Assembly: GCA_039819065.1 (NCBI GenBank)
Contig: JBCBSS010000020.1
Span: 1 to 64,000, forward strand
From: JBCBSS01 sp039819065
Lineage (GTDB): Bacteria; Bacteroidota; Bacteroidia; Cytophagales; Cyclobacteriaceae
Direction: 5' to 3'
Length of the DNA: 64,000 nucleotides
Position 1 is the stretch's first letter, and each line of letters opens with the position of its first letter. A model generated the notes under the pieces. The model did not search any database. It was given only the letters and a program-made list of their open reading frames with translations, and was not told where the DNA came from. Positions 31,864 through 41,179 of the stretch are shown piece after piece. Made by a program: the position numbers and the translations under genes.

Positions 31864-33786
31864 TCACTCCAGAAGTAGTGTTTGACCTTTAGGATATTTG
31901 ACCGAATACTTAAGTGCTAACTTTTCGGTTTTGCCGGGGTCAAGTTTCAAATCCCATTTTAGCAAACCGGTGTCTTCGTTGTGTTTCGCTTCAGAGTCTT
32001 CAATTCTGTCAATAACAATATCCTTATTACTGGAAATCGGGAATTGATCTTCTATGATCAGGTTGATGGCTTGCTGTTTTTTGTTTCTGATATTGATCTC
32101 AAAGGCTAGTGATTCTTTTCTGTTTCCTCCAATAAACTGTGATGAGGCGAAGTCTTTGACCTTATCCCTGGTAATGGTCACATTCTTATCTCTACCGAGA
32201 GAAATATTTAAAGTGTCTTTTACATTTCTCACATCCAACACTGATTTCCCAACAAATTTACCCTCGAAGAAAAGACTGGCTTCTCCTGCCAGAAAGTTAT
32301 ACTCTTCCCAATCAGTCACACTGGCGGTTAGAAAGGCGTCATCATCCAGCTTGGGAGCACAATAATACTGGTAATAGGCATCTATATCATAAGCTACCAT
32401 ATCAACAGCTTGTCTTTTGCCGTCAGACTTAATGCTATAAGGTTGCTCAACTTTGAACTCAATATCGGTAGTCCGTACTTGCTGTGAAGCGGCTATGTTC
32501 TTCTGCTCAATAGCGCTCACAGGGCTGAAATCCTTTTTGGATTTCAGCTTTTTCTTGATCGAACTTGCCCCTCTAATTCGAACCTTTGATGCCATTCCGG
32601 TTACCACTACCTCAGAAAGTTCATTGCTAGCTTCCGGAAGCTTTAAGTTAATATTGCTACGACCGTTTACATTAATCTCTTGTGTATCATAGCCAATAAA
32701 AGAATAGACAAGTTGGTTAGCATCACCGGTGACAGGAATGCTGTAGTTGCCATCAAAGTCGGTCACCGTACCAATGGTTGTACCTTTAATTATGACATTA
32801 ACCCCAGGTATTGACTGGCCATACTCGTCGGTGATTCTTCCATAAACGTGACCAGGTGTACCCGAAGGAGTACGACTGCCATATAAACTTCCACTGAGTC
32901 TATTTGAATAACTAGAATAGTTAAACCCCAAATACCAAGGTTCTATGCTAGGCTTTGTTCCTGTTTGAGAGGGGTCGGCGGTTGATAGTGTTAGCTTAAC
33001 TTTGTTCCAATCCCTACCGGTGTGCTGAAACACATTGGCTTTATAATTCACTGCTAACGGGCTGGATACATCTTTCACCCGGATGTCATAAGAGGGTAGC
33101 CAACCTGCTTCTTTTACCAAATAGCTGATTTTGAAAGAGGTTTTTTGAGGGCTCTTAGCATTGACAGTAATTAGAATCTCTGTGGAAGGTTCCGCTTCTT
33201 TGTTGTTGATCTCACGCAATTGGGCTTTTAGCTTCTCTTGTTCTAGCTTGTATTTGTCGATGTCTTTTGAGAGTGAACGCTTCTTGCTCTTTATGTCGAG
33301 TAATCGCTCCCTGAAATAGGTGACAGCGCTTTTCAATTCCTGTACGTTGACTCCAGATTGTTCTCCTCCAATGGAGCCATTGCTGATCAACATCACTTCT
33401 TCCGCGGCATACACTTCTAGTAGAGAGTTATTTTCCGCTATCAGCTGGTCAAAATCTTCCAACTTAGCTTCTATGGAGGCTACTAACTCAGGCTTGGCTT
33501 TTTCTTCCAGGTAGTTGAGTCTGCTAGAAACAGCTAATACTTTCAGGTCTCCGGTGCTCTCAACCTGAATGCTTTGCTTGTCGATTCTAGCCGACACATC
33601 CTTAAAGACTAGAATACTGGTTCCAGAGGCAATGTTCGCACTGGCTGTTCTGGTGATTTGCGCTCCTTTTAAATAAACGGTGACTTCCTTAATGGTGGAT
33701 TTTACCTCTTTTTCATTGTCATTGGCCTGAATGGAAAAGGCCACCGAGAGTAGAATAGTTGTAAATATTGCCTTCATCATGTTCAT
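31864..33786 (-). CDS. MuiA/DUF4139 family protein with inserted CarboxypepD_reg-like domain
   Basis: The 640-residue product has a signal peptide and then a DUF4140-type N-terminal domain (about 25-125: STIKEVTVYLKGAQITRTA). A coiled coil (about 140-205) and a DUF4139 domain (SYLVKEAGWLPSYDIRVKDV to GLLKWDLKLDPGKTEKLALKY at the C-terminus) follow. Embedded in the DUF4139 part, at about 310-405, is a complete carboxypeptidase-regulatory-like unit (HVYGRITDEYGQSIPGVNV, GTTIGTVTDFDGNYSI, FIGYDTQEI). It ends in ELSEVVVTGMAS, the sequence normally joining this unit to a TonB receptor plug. The family is named for mucoidy inhibition; its biochemical role is unknown. An export-associated envelope role is inferred. 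Confidence 0.85.
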   Translation of the reverse strand: MNMMKAIFTTILLSVAFSIQANDNEKEVKSTIKEVTVYLKGAQITRTASANIASGTSILVFKDVSARIDKQSIQVESTGDLKVLAVSSRLNYLEEKAKPELVASIEAKLEDFDQLIAENNSLLEVYAAEEVMLISNGSIGGEQSGVNVQELKSAVTYFRERLLDIKSKKRSLSKDIDKYKLEQEKLKAQLREINNKEAEPSTEILITVNAKSPQKTSFKISYLVKEAGWLPSYDIRVKDVSSPLAVNYKANVFQHTGRDWNKVKLTLSTADPSQTGTKPSIEPWYLGFNYSSYSNRLSGSLYGSRTPSGTPGHVYGRITDEYGQSIPGVNVIIKGTTIGTVTDFDGNYSIPVTGDANQLVYSFIGYDTQEINVNGRSNINLKLPEASNELSEVVVTGMASKVRIRGASSIKKKLKSKKDFSPVSAIEQKNIAASQQVRTTDIEFKVEQPYSIKSDGKRQAVDMVAYDIDAYYQYYCAPKLDDDAFLTASVTDWEEYNFLAGEASLFFEGKFVGKSVLDVRNVKDTLNISLGRDKNVTITRDKVKDFASSQFIGGNRKESLAFEINIRNKKQQAINLIIEDQFPISSNKDIVIDRIEDSEAKHNEDTGLLKWDLKLDPGKTEKLALKYSVKYPKGQTLLLE

Positions 33787-33876
33787 GCAGTTTAGATTTT
33801 GATCTTACTACATGCTATGATGCAGTGCTTATAGTTATTCCATAAACAAATTAATATTCGCTCTAAAACTTGGTAC

Positions 33877-36800
33877 TTATGACTTACTGGTGGCCTTGGC
33901 CTTGGGTTTTGGCTTTTTAGTTCTTTCCAATTCTTGAGTGAGAGACTCGTTCTCTTCGGTTAAGGTCTTCTTGACCAGGCGAAGTTCGTTAACTTCTGTT
34001 TCCAGTTCTTGCGTCTTACGGTTCCAATTTTCCGTGGTGGCCTGCATTTCTTCTAGGTTCTGTCGTAACTCTTCTTCCCTCATGGCCAGTTCCTCTGTCT
34101 GTACCTTGGACTGCTCCAGTAGTTCGGTAGTCTTGGCGTTAATGAGCTCCGTATGAATATCGGTAGTAATTCGTTCTGCTATTTTCTCAGCGAATTTTAT
34201 TTTGTGCTTTTCAAGCGGGTTAAACGAAGCCAATTCTATCACACCTACCGTGATGTCTTCATAAATGAGGGGCACCAGCAAAAGATAGGATGCCTCGGCT
34301 TCACCAAGCCCAGAACTCACTTTCAAGTAGCCACTGGGCAGGTTGTCCAGATAATTGGTTTCTCTGGAGGTATAACAGATGCCTACGAGACATGCATCCA
34401 ATTCTCGCCGATCATGGGTAGCGTCATAACCAAAATTACCCACCAACTGTAGGTATGGATCATCTTCATCATTATCGTTGATCACATAAACACCACCTAC
34501 CTGGACTTCCAGAAATTTTACCAAATGTTTGATGAATACGCTTGAGAAGTGTTTCACATCGCCCCTTCCTTGACTTATTACGTCACCAAATCGCGCTAAA
34601 CCTTGATCGGTCCAGTTCCTGATCTTGTTCTTCTCTTGCGTTTCCTTAATTTGTTGCTTCTGTTGGTCTACCTCATCCCGTACCTGTTGGATAGTATCTT
34701 CCAGCTGAGCTTTGTCTTTTTTAAGCTTTTTCTCTCTTGTGCGCACCAGGTATATGATGGTCAAAGTTGTAACGAATGCTACCAGCGTATAAAACCACCA
34801 AGTTTTCCAGAATGGTGGATGGATAATAATGCTAAGCGATACACCATCCTCATTCCAGACATTATCGTTATTAGAGCCCTTCACCCGAAATACATAATGA
34901 TCAGGATCAAGATTAGTGTAGGTGGCAGTTCTTTTAGAGCCTACATAGTTCCAGTCTTTATCAAACCCTTCTAGCATGTAGGCGTACTGGTTTTTCTCTG
35001 TAAAACTGTAATTAAGAGAAGCAAACTCAAACGTCAATACCGCTTGGTCATAGCCTAACTCTATCTCAGAGGTGTAAGCGATATTTTTATCCAGAATAGA
35101 ATCTTGCCCAACAGCAATGGGCTTGTTGAAGACCATGAATTCCGAAATGACAACCGGAGGGATATAGTTATTATCTTTTATGTCTGATGGGTGGAATATA
35201 TTAATCCCATTGATACCTCCGAAGTACATAGTCCCATCCTGGCCCTGATGCACTCCTCCCCAATAGTATTCGTTACCCTGTAGCCCTTCACTAACATCAT
35301 AGTTTCTGAAAGTTTCGTTTGCTATGTCGAATTGTGATAGGCCGTTGTTCGTACTCATCCACAGATGCCCTTTTTCATCCATCCGAATGCCGAAAACCAC
35401 ATTATTGGGAAGCCCATCTTCTTCATTGAATCTTTTGACCACTTTGCCGGTCGCTTTTTCGAATTGGTTTAAGCCACCTCCAAATGTGCCAATCCAGAGA
35501 TATCCGTTCCCATCATCCAACATGCTGATCACGTGATCCTTGCTAAGGCTTTCGGGGTTTTCTTCATCACTGTACCAACTGCTAAACGTTCGCCTGTCTT
35601 TGCTCAGTTTGTTGAGACCAGTCCAGGTGCCAATCCAAAGTGACCCATCAGCGTCTTCCAGAAAAGCCTGTCCTTGAATGGTATTAGCGCTGATAGAACT
35701 GGCGTCGTTGTCATCATGTAGAAAATGAGTCCATTGTTCATTGGATGGATCGAATTGGCTAAGTCCGCTTTCGGTGCCCACCCAGAATATACCTTGCTTA
35801 TCCCTGTGAAAAACCTGGATTCTATCATCAAGAGGGGAATTAGTATCCAGGTCATCATGGCGGTAGATCTTATTTTCCCCTGTGAGCAGATTGATCTTAT
35901 TGATACCTCCGCCCCATGTGCCCACCCATAGGTGGCCATCATGCTTATAAATAGCCGATATTTCATTACTACTGATCGCATGCGGGTCACTGTCATCCAC
36001 CTGAAAGCGTTCTATTCGCCCCATGGTTTTATCGTACTTGTTCAAACCACCGCCTTGGGTACCAATCCACACAAAACCTTCATCGTCTTCATAAATAGAG
36101 CGGATGACATTAAAGCTGATACTGTTATCATTCTTAGGGTCATGAGCCAAATGCTGAAATGCCTTCTTGTCCTGCAACTTGTTAATACCTCCGCCTTCAT
36201 TCCCTATCCAAATCGAATGATTCTGGTCTTCGTAAATCGTTCTAGGGCTATTATTACTTAGGCTACTGGGGTCTGATGGGTCATGAATCAGCGTTTGGAA
36301 AGAGCCACTGGTTCGATTTAGGATATTGATGCCTCCGTTGGTTCCCAGCCATAGATTCCCTTGTGCATCTTCATAGATGGCATACACGGAATTGTTGCTC
36401 ATGCTGGTTGGGTTATCGGGATCATGAGTATAATTGGTGAAGCCATCAGAATCGCGATGATATAAGTTCAGTCCCCCCTGATCAGTTCCAACCCATAGAT
36501 TTCCTTGGCTATCCTGAAAAATGGACCAAATGCCATTAGCACTAATGCTTTGTGGGTCAGTTACATCCGTAGTGTAAAGTTTAAAGGTTTTTGACGCTGC
36601 GTCAAATCGGTTAAGGCCTCCTGCCGTACCCAACCATAATATACCTGATTGATCCTCAAAAAGGCGCATAATCGGGCCACCGGAAAAACTGTTGAAATTA
36701 TTCGGATCATGCTCGAAACGGGTAAACAGCTCCGTTTCTTTGTTGAAAAGGTTGAGCCCATTGGACCACGTTCCTGCCCACAGATTGCCATGGCTGTCTT

Positions 36801-37236
36801 CCAGGAGAGACCAAACGGCATTACCACTGATGCTATTAGGGTTCTCAGGATCATGAATGTAGTGAGTGAACTCTTCCGTTTCTTTGTTGAACTTATTTAA
36901 GCCTCCCCCTTGAGTGGCTATCCATAAGTTACCATCAACATCTTCAATAAGAGCTTTGATATCGTTATCAGATAGAGAATTCTTATCTGAAGCACTATGC
37001 TTATATGATTTGACTGAGTATCCATCATAGCGTAGCAGTCCATTGGGGGTGCCAAACCACATGAAACCTTTTTCTCCCTGTAGAATAGCAGTGATCGTTC
37101 TATTAGAAAGGCTCTTTACATGATTAAGATGATCAAAGTGGAGATTATTATTCTGCGAATGGGCTTGAAACGGTATTAAAATACCCCATAACAACACGAC
37201 CGACATTGCCCTTTTGGCCAACACAAATTTCAACAT
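33877..37236 (-). CDS. two-component-regulator-propeller sensor with GAF output, no kinase
   Basis: The 1119-residue product has a signal peptide and then a long series of Reg_prop repeats with the WIGT/LWVGT motif (for example LWIATQGGGLNKFN, FVWIGTQGGGLNKYD, about 50-690). A Y_Y_Y domain (about 735-800) and one membrane helix (WWFYTLVAFVTTLTIIYLV, about 810-830) follow. The cytoplasmic part is a coiled coil, a GAF domain (about 890-1030) and a long coiled coil (EELRQNLEEMQAT). The C-terminus is basic (KPKPKAKATSKS). Hybrid sensors with this ectodomain normally carry a histidine kinase or HTH; none is present here. It must signal through a partner or by oligomerisation. The coiled-coil/GAF module resembles that of the gene at 51211. 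Confidence 0.9.
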   Translation of the reverse strand: MLKFVLAKRAMSVVLLWGILIPFQAHSQNNNLHFDHLNHVKSLSNRTITAILQGEKGFMWFGTPNGLLRYDGYSVKSYKHSASDKNSLSDNDIKALIEDVDGNLWIATQGGGLNKFNKETEEFTHYIHDPENPNSISGNAVWSLLEDSHGNLWAGTWSNGLNLFNKETELFTRFEHDPNNFNSFSGGPIMRLFEDQSGILWLGTAGGLNRFDAASKTFKLYTTDVTDPQSISANGIWSIFQDSQGNLWVGTDQGGLNLYHRDSDGFTNYTHDPDNPTSMSNNSVYAIYEDAQGNLWLGTNGGINILNRTSGSFQTLIHDPSDPSSLSNNSPRTIYEDQNHSIWIGNEGGGINKLQDKKAFQHLAHDPKNDNSISFNVIRSIYEDDEGFVWIGTQGGGLNKYDKTMGRIERFQVDDSDPHAISSNEISAIYKHDGHLWVGTWGGGINKINLLTGENKIYRHDDLDTNSPLDDRIQVFHRDKQGIFWVGTESGLSQFDPSNEQWTHFLHDDNDASSISANTIQGQAFLEDADGSLWIGTWTGLNKLSKDRRTFSSWYSDEENPESLSKDHVISMLDDGNGYLWIGTFGGGLNQFEKATGKVVKRFNEEDGLPNNVVFGIRMDEKGHLWMSTNNGLSQFDIANETFRNYDVSEGLQGNEYYWGGVHQGQDGTMYFGGINGINIFHPSDIKDNNYIPPVVISEFMVFNKPIAVGQDSILDKNIAYTSEIELGYDQAVLTFEFASLNYSFTEKNQYAYMLEGFDKDWNYVGSKRTATYTNLDPDHYVFRVKGSNNDNVWNEDGVSLSIIIHPPFWKTWWFYTLVAFVTTLTIIYLVRTREKKLKKDKAQLEDTIQQVRDEVDQQKQQIKETQEKNKIRNWTDQGLARFGDVISQGRGDVKHFSSVFIKHLVKFLEVQVGGVYVINDNDEDDPYLQLVGNFGYDATHDRRELDACLVGICYTSRETNYLDNLPSGYLKVSSGLGEAEASYLLLVPLIYEDITVGVIELASFNPLEKHKIKFAEKIAERITTDIHTELINAKTTELLEQSKVQTEELAMREEELRQNLEEMQATTENWNRKTQELETEVNELRLVKKTLTEENESLTQELERTKKPKPKAKATSKS

Positions 37237-37373
37237 TTCCCAGCATTTAGGTAAAAAGGAAGTACAGTTAACCTATGAAGATAGGAATTATTCTGTAGGA
37301 AAAAATTGAAATCTTACAATTTTCTTATGCTTGTATTATATTGAGGAATATTGCTATTTCCGCAAACGATTGC

Positions 37374-39272
37374 TCAAACGTTTTCTGTATTTGCTTGGAT
37401 TTCCTCAATCACATCCGGGTCCAAAAGTGTTGAAATATCTCCCAGATTGTCGGTTTCTCCCCAAGCGATCTTTCTCAAAATCCGCCGCATAATTTTGCCT
37501 GATCTCGTCTTAGGTAAACCATTAACAAATTGGATCTTATCTGGTTTGGCTATCGGGCCGATGGTACTGGCGACCAAGTCTAGGATTTCTTTTCTCAATA
37601 TACCCTCATCTTCAGGCGTGTGATAACAAATGACAAAGGCATGAATGCCTTGCCCTTTAATATCGTGAGGGTAGCCTACGACAGCGGTTTCACAAACATT
37701 AGTATGCTCATCAATGGCACTTTCTATTTCTGCAGTACCGAGATTGTGACCTGAAACGATGATCACATCATCCACTCGGCCTGTTATGCGGTAATAGCCA
37801 TCTTCATCCCGCTTGCAGCCATCCCCTGTGAAATACTTACCGGGATAAGTGGAAAAATAGGTGTCTTTGAAGCGCTGATGGTTTCCGTAAATTGTACGTG
37901 CCATCGAAGGCCAAGGGAATTTGATGCAAAGGCGTCCTTCTACATTACCACCTTCCAGTTCATTACCGCTTTCATCCATTACAGCAGGTTGAATGCCAGG
38001 AAGCGGTAAGGTGGCGAAACACGGTTTGGTCTCCGTGATATTGGCTATCGGAGCGATCATCATACCACCCGTTTCCGTTTGCCACCAGGTATCTACAATC
38101 CAACAATGCTGCTTACCAATTTTTTCATCGTACCAATGCCAGGCTTCTTCATTGATAGGTTCCCCTACAGTACCGAGGACTTTTAACGACGAGAGGTCAT
38201 GCTTTTCTACAAAGCTGATATCTGCTTTTTCTAATGCCCTGATAGCGGTCGGTGCCGTGTAGAAAATATTTACTTTATGCTTGGCTACTACTTCCCAAAA
38301 TCTACCCATATCAGGATAGGAAGGTGTGCCTTCGAACATAAGTGAAGTGGCTCCGGCCAGCAGTGGCCCGTAGATGATGTATGAATGGCCTGTGACCCAA
38401 CCGATATCGGCTGTACACCAATAGACATCGCCTGGTTGATATTGAAAAACATTTTGAAAGGTATAATGAGTGTATACCATATAACCTCCAGTGGTATGTA
38501 CCATGCCTTTTGGCTTTCCGGTAGAACCCGAGGTATATAGAATAAACAGCAGATCTTCCGCATCCATTTCTTCTGCCATACAGCCAAGTCCCATATCTAC
38601 CACTTCTTCACTCCACCAGCTGTCTCGTTCAGGATCCATATAAACTTCTTCACCAGTCCTTTTATAAACGACCACATGCTCCACTGATGGGCAATTCTCT
38701 AATGCCTCATCTACAATCTTCTTAAGGCCAATGGTTTTTTTGCCACGATATGCACCATCTGCTGTGAGTACCATTTTACAGCTCGCATCATTGATTCTAT
38801 CGGCCAATGAACTGGCTGAAAACCCTGCGAAAACCACGGAGTGAACTGCTCCCATTCTAGCGCAGGCCAATACCGCAACCGCTAACTCAGGAATCATGGG
38901 CATGTATATGCAAACCCTATCTCCTTTTTGTACCCCAAGATGCTTAAGGACATTTGAAAAGCGGCAAACTCGTGCGTAGAGTTGGCGGTAGGTGATATGT
39001 AATGCTCTTTCATTGGGATCGTTGGGCTCCCATATAATGGCTGGTTGATCTGCTTTATCTGCTAAGTGTCTATCTAAGCAGTTTTCTGTTATATTAAGCT
39101 TAGCACCCTTAAACCACTTTACTTCCGGCTTATTAAAATCCCATTCCAGTACTTTATCCCAGGTCTTTTGCCATTTAAAATCCTCGGCGATGTCACTCCA
39201 GAATTCCTCAGGGTCATTAATGCTTTGTTCGTAGGCATTTTGGTAATCTTCGAGGCTATTAATTTCGTACAT
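37374..39272 (-). CDS. acs: acetyl-CoA synthetase (AMP-forming)
   Basis: The 632-residue product activates acetate to acetyl-CoA through an acetyl-adenylate. Core motifs are YTSGSTGKPKG (P-loop-like), DTWWQTETGG with the Trp that shapes the small acyl pocket, YFTGDGCKRDEDGYYRITGRVDD and the C-terminal PKTRSGKIMRRILR, whose Lys is the acetylation-controlled catalytic residue. The length matches Acs. It lies 27 bases after a YhdH/AcuI-type reductase gene on the same strand, so the two are likely an operon. The conserved Trp favours acetate, although propionate use cannot be excluded. Confidence 0.96.
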   Translation of the reverse strand: MYEINSLEDYQNAYEQSINDPEEFWSDIAEDFKWQKTWDKVLEWDFNKPEVKWFKGAKLNITENCLDRHLADKADQPAIIWEPNDPNERALHITYRQLYARVCRFSNVLKHLGVQKGDRVCIYMPMIPELAVAVLACARMGAVHSVVFAGFSASSLADRINDASCKMVLTADGAYRGKKTIGLKKIVDEALENCPSVEHVVVYKRTGEEVYMDPERDSWWSEEVVDMGLGCMAEEMDAEDLLFILYTSGSTGKPKGMVHTTGGYMVYTHYTFQNVFQYQPGDVYWCTADIGWVTGHSYIIYGPLLAGATSLMFEGTPSYPDMGRFWEVVAKHKVNIFYTAPTAIRALEKADISFVEKHDLSSLKVLGTVGEPINEEAWHWYDEKIGKQHCWIVDTWWQTETGGMMIAPIANITETKPCFATLPLPGIQPAVMDESGNELEGGNVEGRLCIKFPWPSMARTIYGNHQRFKDTYFSTYPGKYFTGDGCKRDEDGYYRITGRVDDVIIVSGHNLGTAEIESAIDEHTNVCETAVVGYPHDIKGQGIHAFVICYHTPEDEGILRKEILDLVASTIGPIAKPDKIQFVNGLPKTRSGKIMRRILRKIAWGETDNLGDISTLLDPDVIEEIQANTENV

Positions 39273-39299
39273 GAGGGGGATGTTTTTAAGCTAAAAAAA

Positions 39300-40298
39300 T
39301 TAAGTCAGGTCCACCACTACCCTGCCCTTAGTTTGTCCTTTTAATATTTGATCGATATAACCGTTCAGTTCGTCCAGCGAACAGTATGTAGCCATTTCAT
39401 CCATGCTATCTACATACCAGCTGCTCGCCAATTTGTGCCATATCTTCAAGCGGATTTCCATAGGACACTCTGCCGATTCTATACCCAGCAGGTTTGCCCC
39501 ATTGAGTATGAAAGGGAACACGGTGGTGCCCAGTTTGGGGGAACCGACTAATCCACATACCGCCACACTACCATTTCTATCACAAGCTTTTATAGCTGTA
39601 GCTAAGGTATTGCCTCCTACAGTATCAATAGCCCCTGCCCATTTTGGCTTGAGCAATGGCTTGCCGGATTGATCGTCCACATCTTCACGAGATATGCATT
39701 CAGTAGCTCCCAGCTTTTTGAGATAGTCCCAGGCTTCTTTTTTACCCGTGGAAGCAATAACTTCATAACCCGCCTTAGCCAAGATCGCAATGGCCATACT
39801 ACCCACTCCCCCCGAAGCCCCCGTAACCAATATAGGCCCCATCATTGGGTTTTGGCCGCACATTTCCATTTTGTAGAGGGCAAGTCCAGCTGTAAAACCA
39901 GCAGTACCTTGGATCATGCTTTCTTTCAAGGTCAATCCATCAGGAAGGGGCACTATCCATGATGATGGCACTGAAATATACTCGGAAAAGCCTCCTGAAG
40001 TATTCATGCCCAGGTCGTAGCTGGTGACTATTACTTCTTCACCTTTTTTGAAACGGCCACTCTTGTCCTCTTCAACTACTCCTGCCGCATCAATACCTGG
40101 TGTATGAGGGTATTTTCTGGTCACTCCTTTGTTTCCAGAAGCTGAGAGTGCGTCCTTATAGTTGAGGGCAGAATAAGAAACACGGATTAATGCTTCATTT
40201 TCCGGGAGTTCACTGGTTGCTTTGGTTGCGATCTTTCTGGAGAAGTTTCCTTCACTGTCTTCTTCAACGATAAGCGCTTTGAAGTCTTTTTCTGACAT
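39300..40298 (-). CDS. YhdH/AcuI family NADPH-dependent oxidoreductase (acrylyl-CoA reductase type)
   Basis: The 332-residue zinc-independent medium-chain dehydrogenase matches the YhdH/YhfP/AcuI family. Visible are the N-terminal NYKDALSASGNKGVTRKYPHTPGIDAAG, the Rossmann motif VTGASGGVGSMAIAILAKAGYEV and the C-terminal SLDELNGYIDQILKGQTKGRVVVDL. AcuI reduces acryloyl-CoA to propionyl-CoA with NADPH and detoxifies acryloyl-CoA formed from DMSP or 3-hydroxypropionate. Cotranscription with acs suggests acyl-CoA metabolism, but the substrate is inferred. Confidence 0.88.
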   Translation of the reverse strand: MSEKDFKALIVEEDSEGNFSRKIATKATSELPENEALIRVSYSALNYKDALSASGNKGVTRKYPHTPGIDAAGVVEEDKSGRFKKGEEVIVTSYDLGMNTSGGFSEYISVPSSWIVPLPDGLTLKESMIQGTAGFTAGLALYKMEMCGQNPMMGPILVTGASGGVGSMAIAILAKAGYEVIASTGKKEAWDYLKKLGATECISREDVDDQSGKPLLKPKWAGAIDTVGGNTLATAIKACDRNGSVAVCGLVGSPKLGTTVFPFILNGANLLGIESAECPMEIRLKIWHKLASSWYVDSMDEMATYCSLDELNGYIDQILKGQTKGRVVVDLT

Positions 40299-40423
40299 CT
40301 TTAAATATTAGGTTAAAAAATGTAACAATGGGTCTTACAAAGGACTATGAATATCGCGTCTTAACCAGTCTTGTCAAAGAATTTGATACTTTAATTTGGG
40401 TCTATATCATGGATAATCTGGTC

Positions 40424-41170
40424 TTATACCAATAGCTCAGCCAATACGGCGAATGCTACTCCTATCATGCTAACCAGCATCCTCTTGCCATTAAAGCGAT
40501 GTTCCGGACTGGTTTCAAAAAATATGATGGTCGATATGTACAGGAAATTGCCACCAACTATGGCAAAAAGATAGGTAAAGGCCTGATCTGCCAATAAACT
40601 TTCTTCGAAAAGATAGTCGCTAATGAACAGACCTAGAGGAGACATGATGGAAAATACGAGCAAATACGCAATAGCCCTTCTTCTTTTCTTAAACTGACAT
40701 AGTAATATGGACATAAATGCAAAAGCCGCTGGTCCCTTATGTAAAGCAATCCCAACCAATAGTGCTGTCGAATCATGATGCCCGTGAGCGGTACTTGGGT
40801 GTGCTAATAGGGTGCCTTCCAGTAAGGCATGGATAGAAAGTGCAATTAGAACGTAGAAAGAGGATAAGGGGTTGTGATGATGGTGTTTGTCTTTTTTATG
40901 CATGTGACCATGTTCTACTCCGGAAGAAAAGAACTCAAGTACCTGCTGCATAAGAAACCCCACCAACACGAGCAGACCAATGATAGTAGCGTCTTCGTGC
41001 TTGCTGGCAAATAGCTCTGGTAAGATGTGGATTATCGTTATCGAGAACAGGTAGGAACCTGCGAAAACCAGTGACAGTTTTAATTTCGAGCTATCAACTT
41101 CCGGAATACGGAAGGCAACTAATCCCGGTATTAGCACCGACAAAAGAAGGACAACCAGGTTCAATATCAT
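40424..41170 (-). CDS. ZIP family metal transporter
   Basis: The 248-residue membrane protein has about seven to eight hydrophobic helices. The ZIP metal path is visible: HILPELF in an early helix, SIHALLEGTLL in the middle and GIALHKGPAAFAFM (HKGP in the usual H-K-x-P slot). A histidine-rich cytoplasmic loop (EHGHMHKKDKHHHHNP) lies before the SIHALLEG helix. It is predicted to import Zn2+ or another divalent metal across the inner membrane. It follows the methyltransferase gene by 9 bases, at the end of an apbE-methyltransferase-ZIP run. Confidence 0.9.
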   Translation of the reverse strand: MILNLVVLLLSVLIPGLVAFRIPEVDSSKLKLSLVFAGSYLFSITIIHILPELFASKHEDATIIGLLVLVGFLMQQVLEFFSSGVEHGHMHKKDKHHHHNPLSSFYVLIALSIHALLEGTLLAHPSTAHGHHDSTALLVGIALHKGPAAFAFMSILLCQFKKRRRAIAYLLVFSIMSPLGLFISDYLFEESLLADQAFTYLFAIVGGNFLYISTIIFFETSPEHRFNGKRMLVSMIGVAFAVLAELLV

Positions 41171-41179
41171 AAATGACCT

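Noticed and set aside
35932..36261. A 109-residue plus-strand frame within the propeller sensor gene
   Set aside because: The repeated propeller codons leave stop-free antisense frames; the product has no recognisable features.
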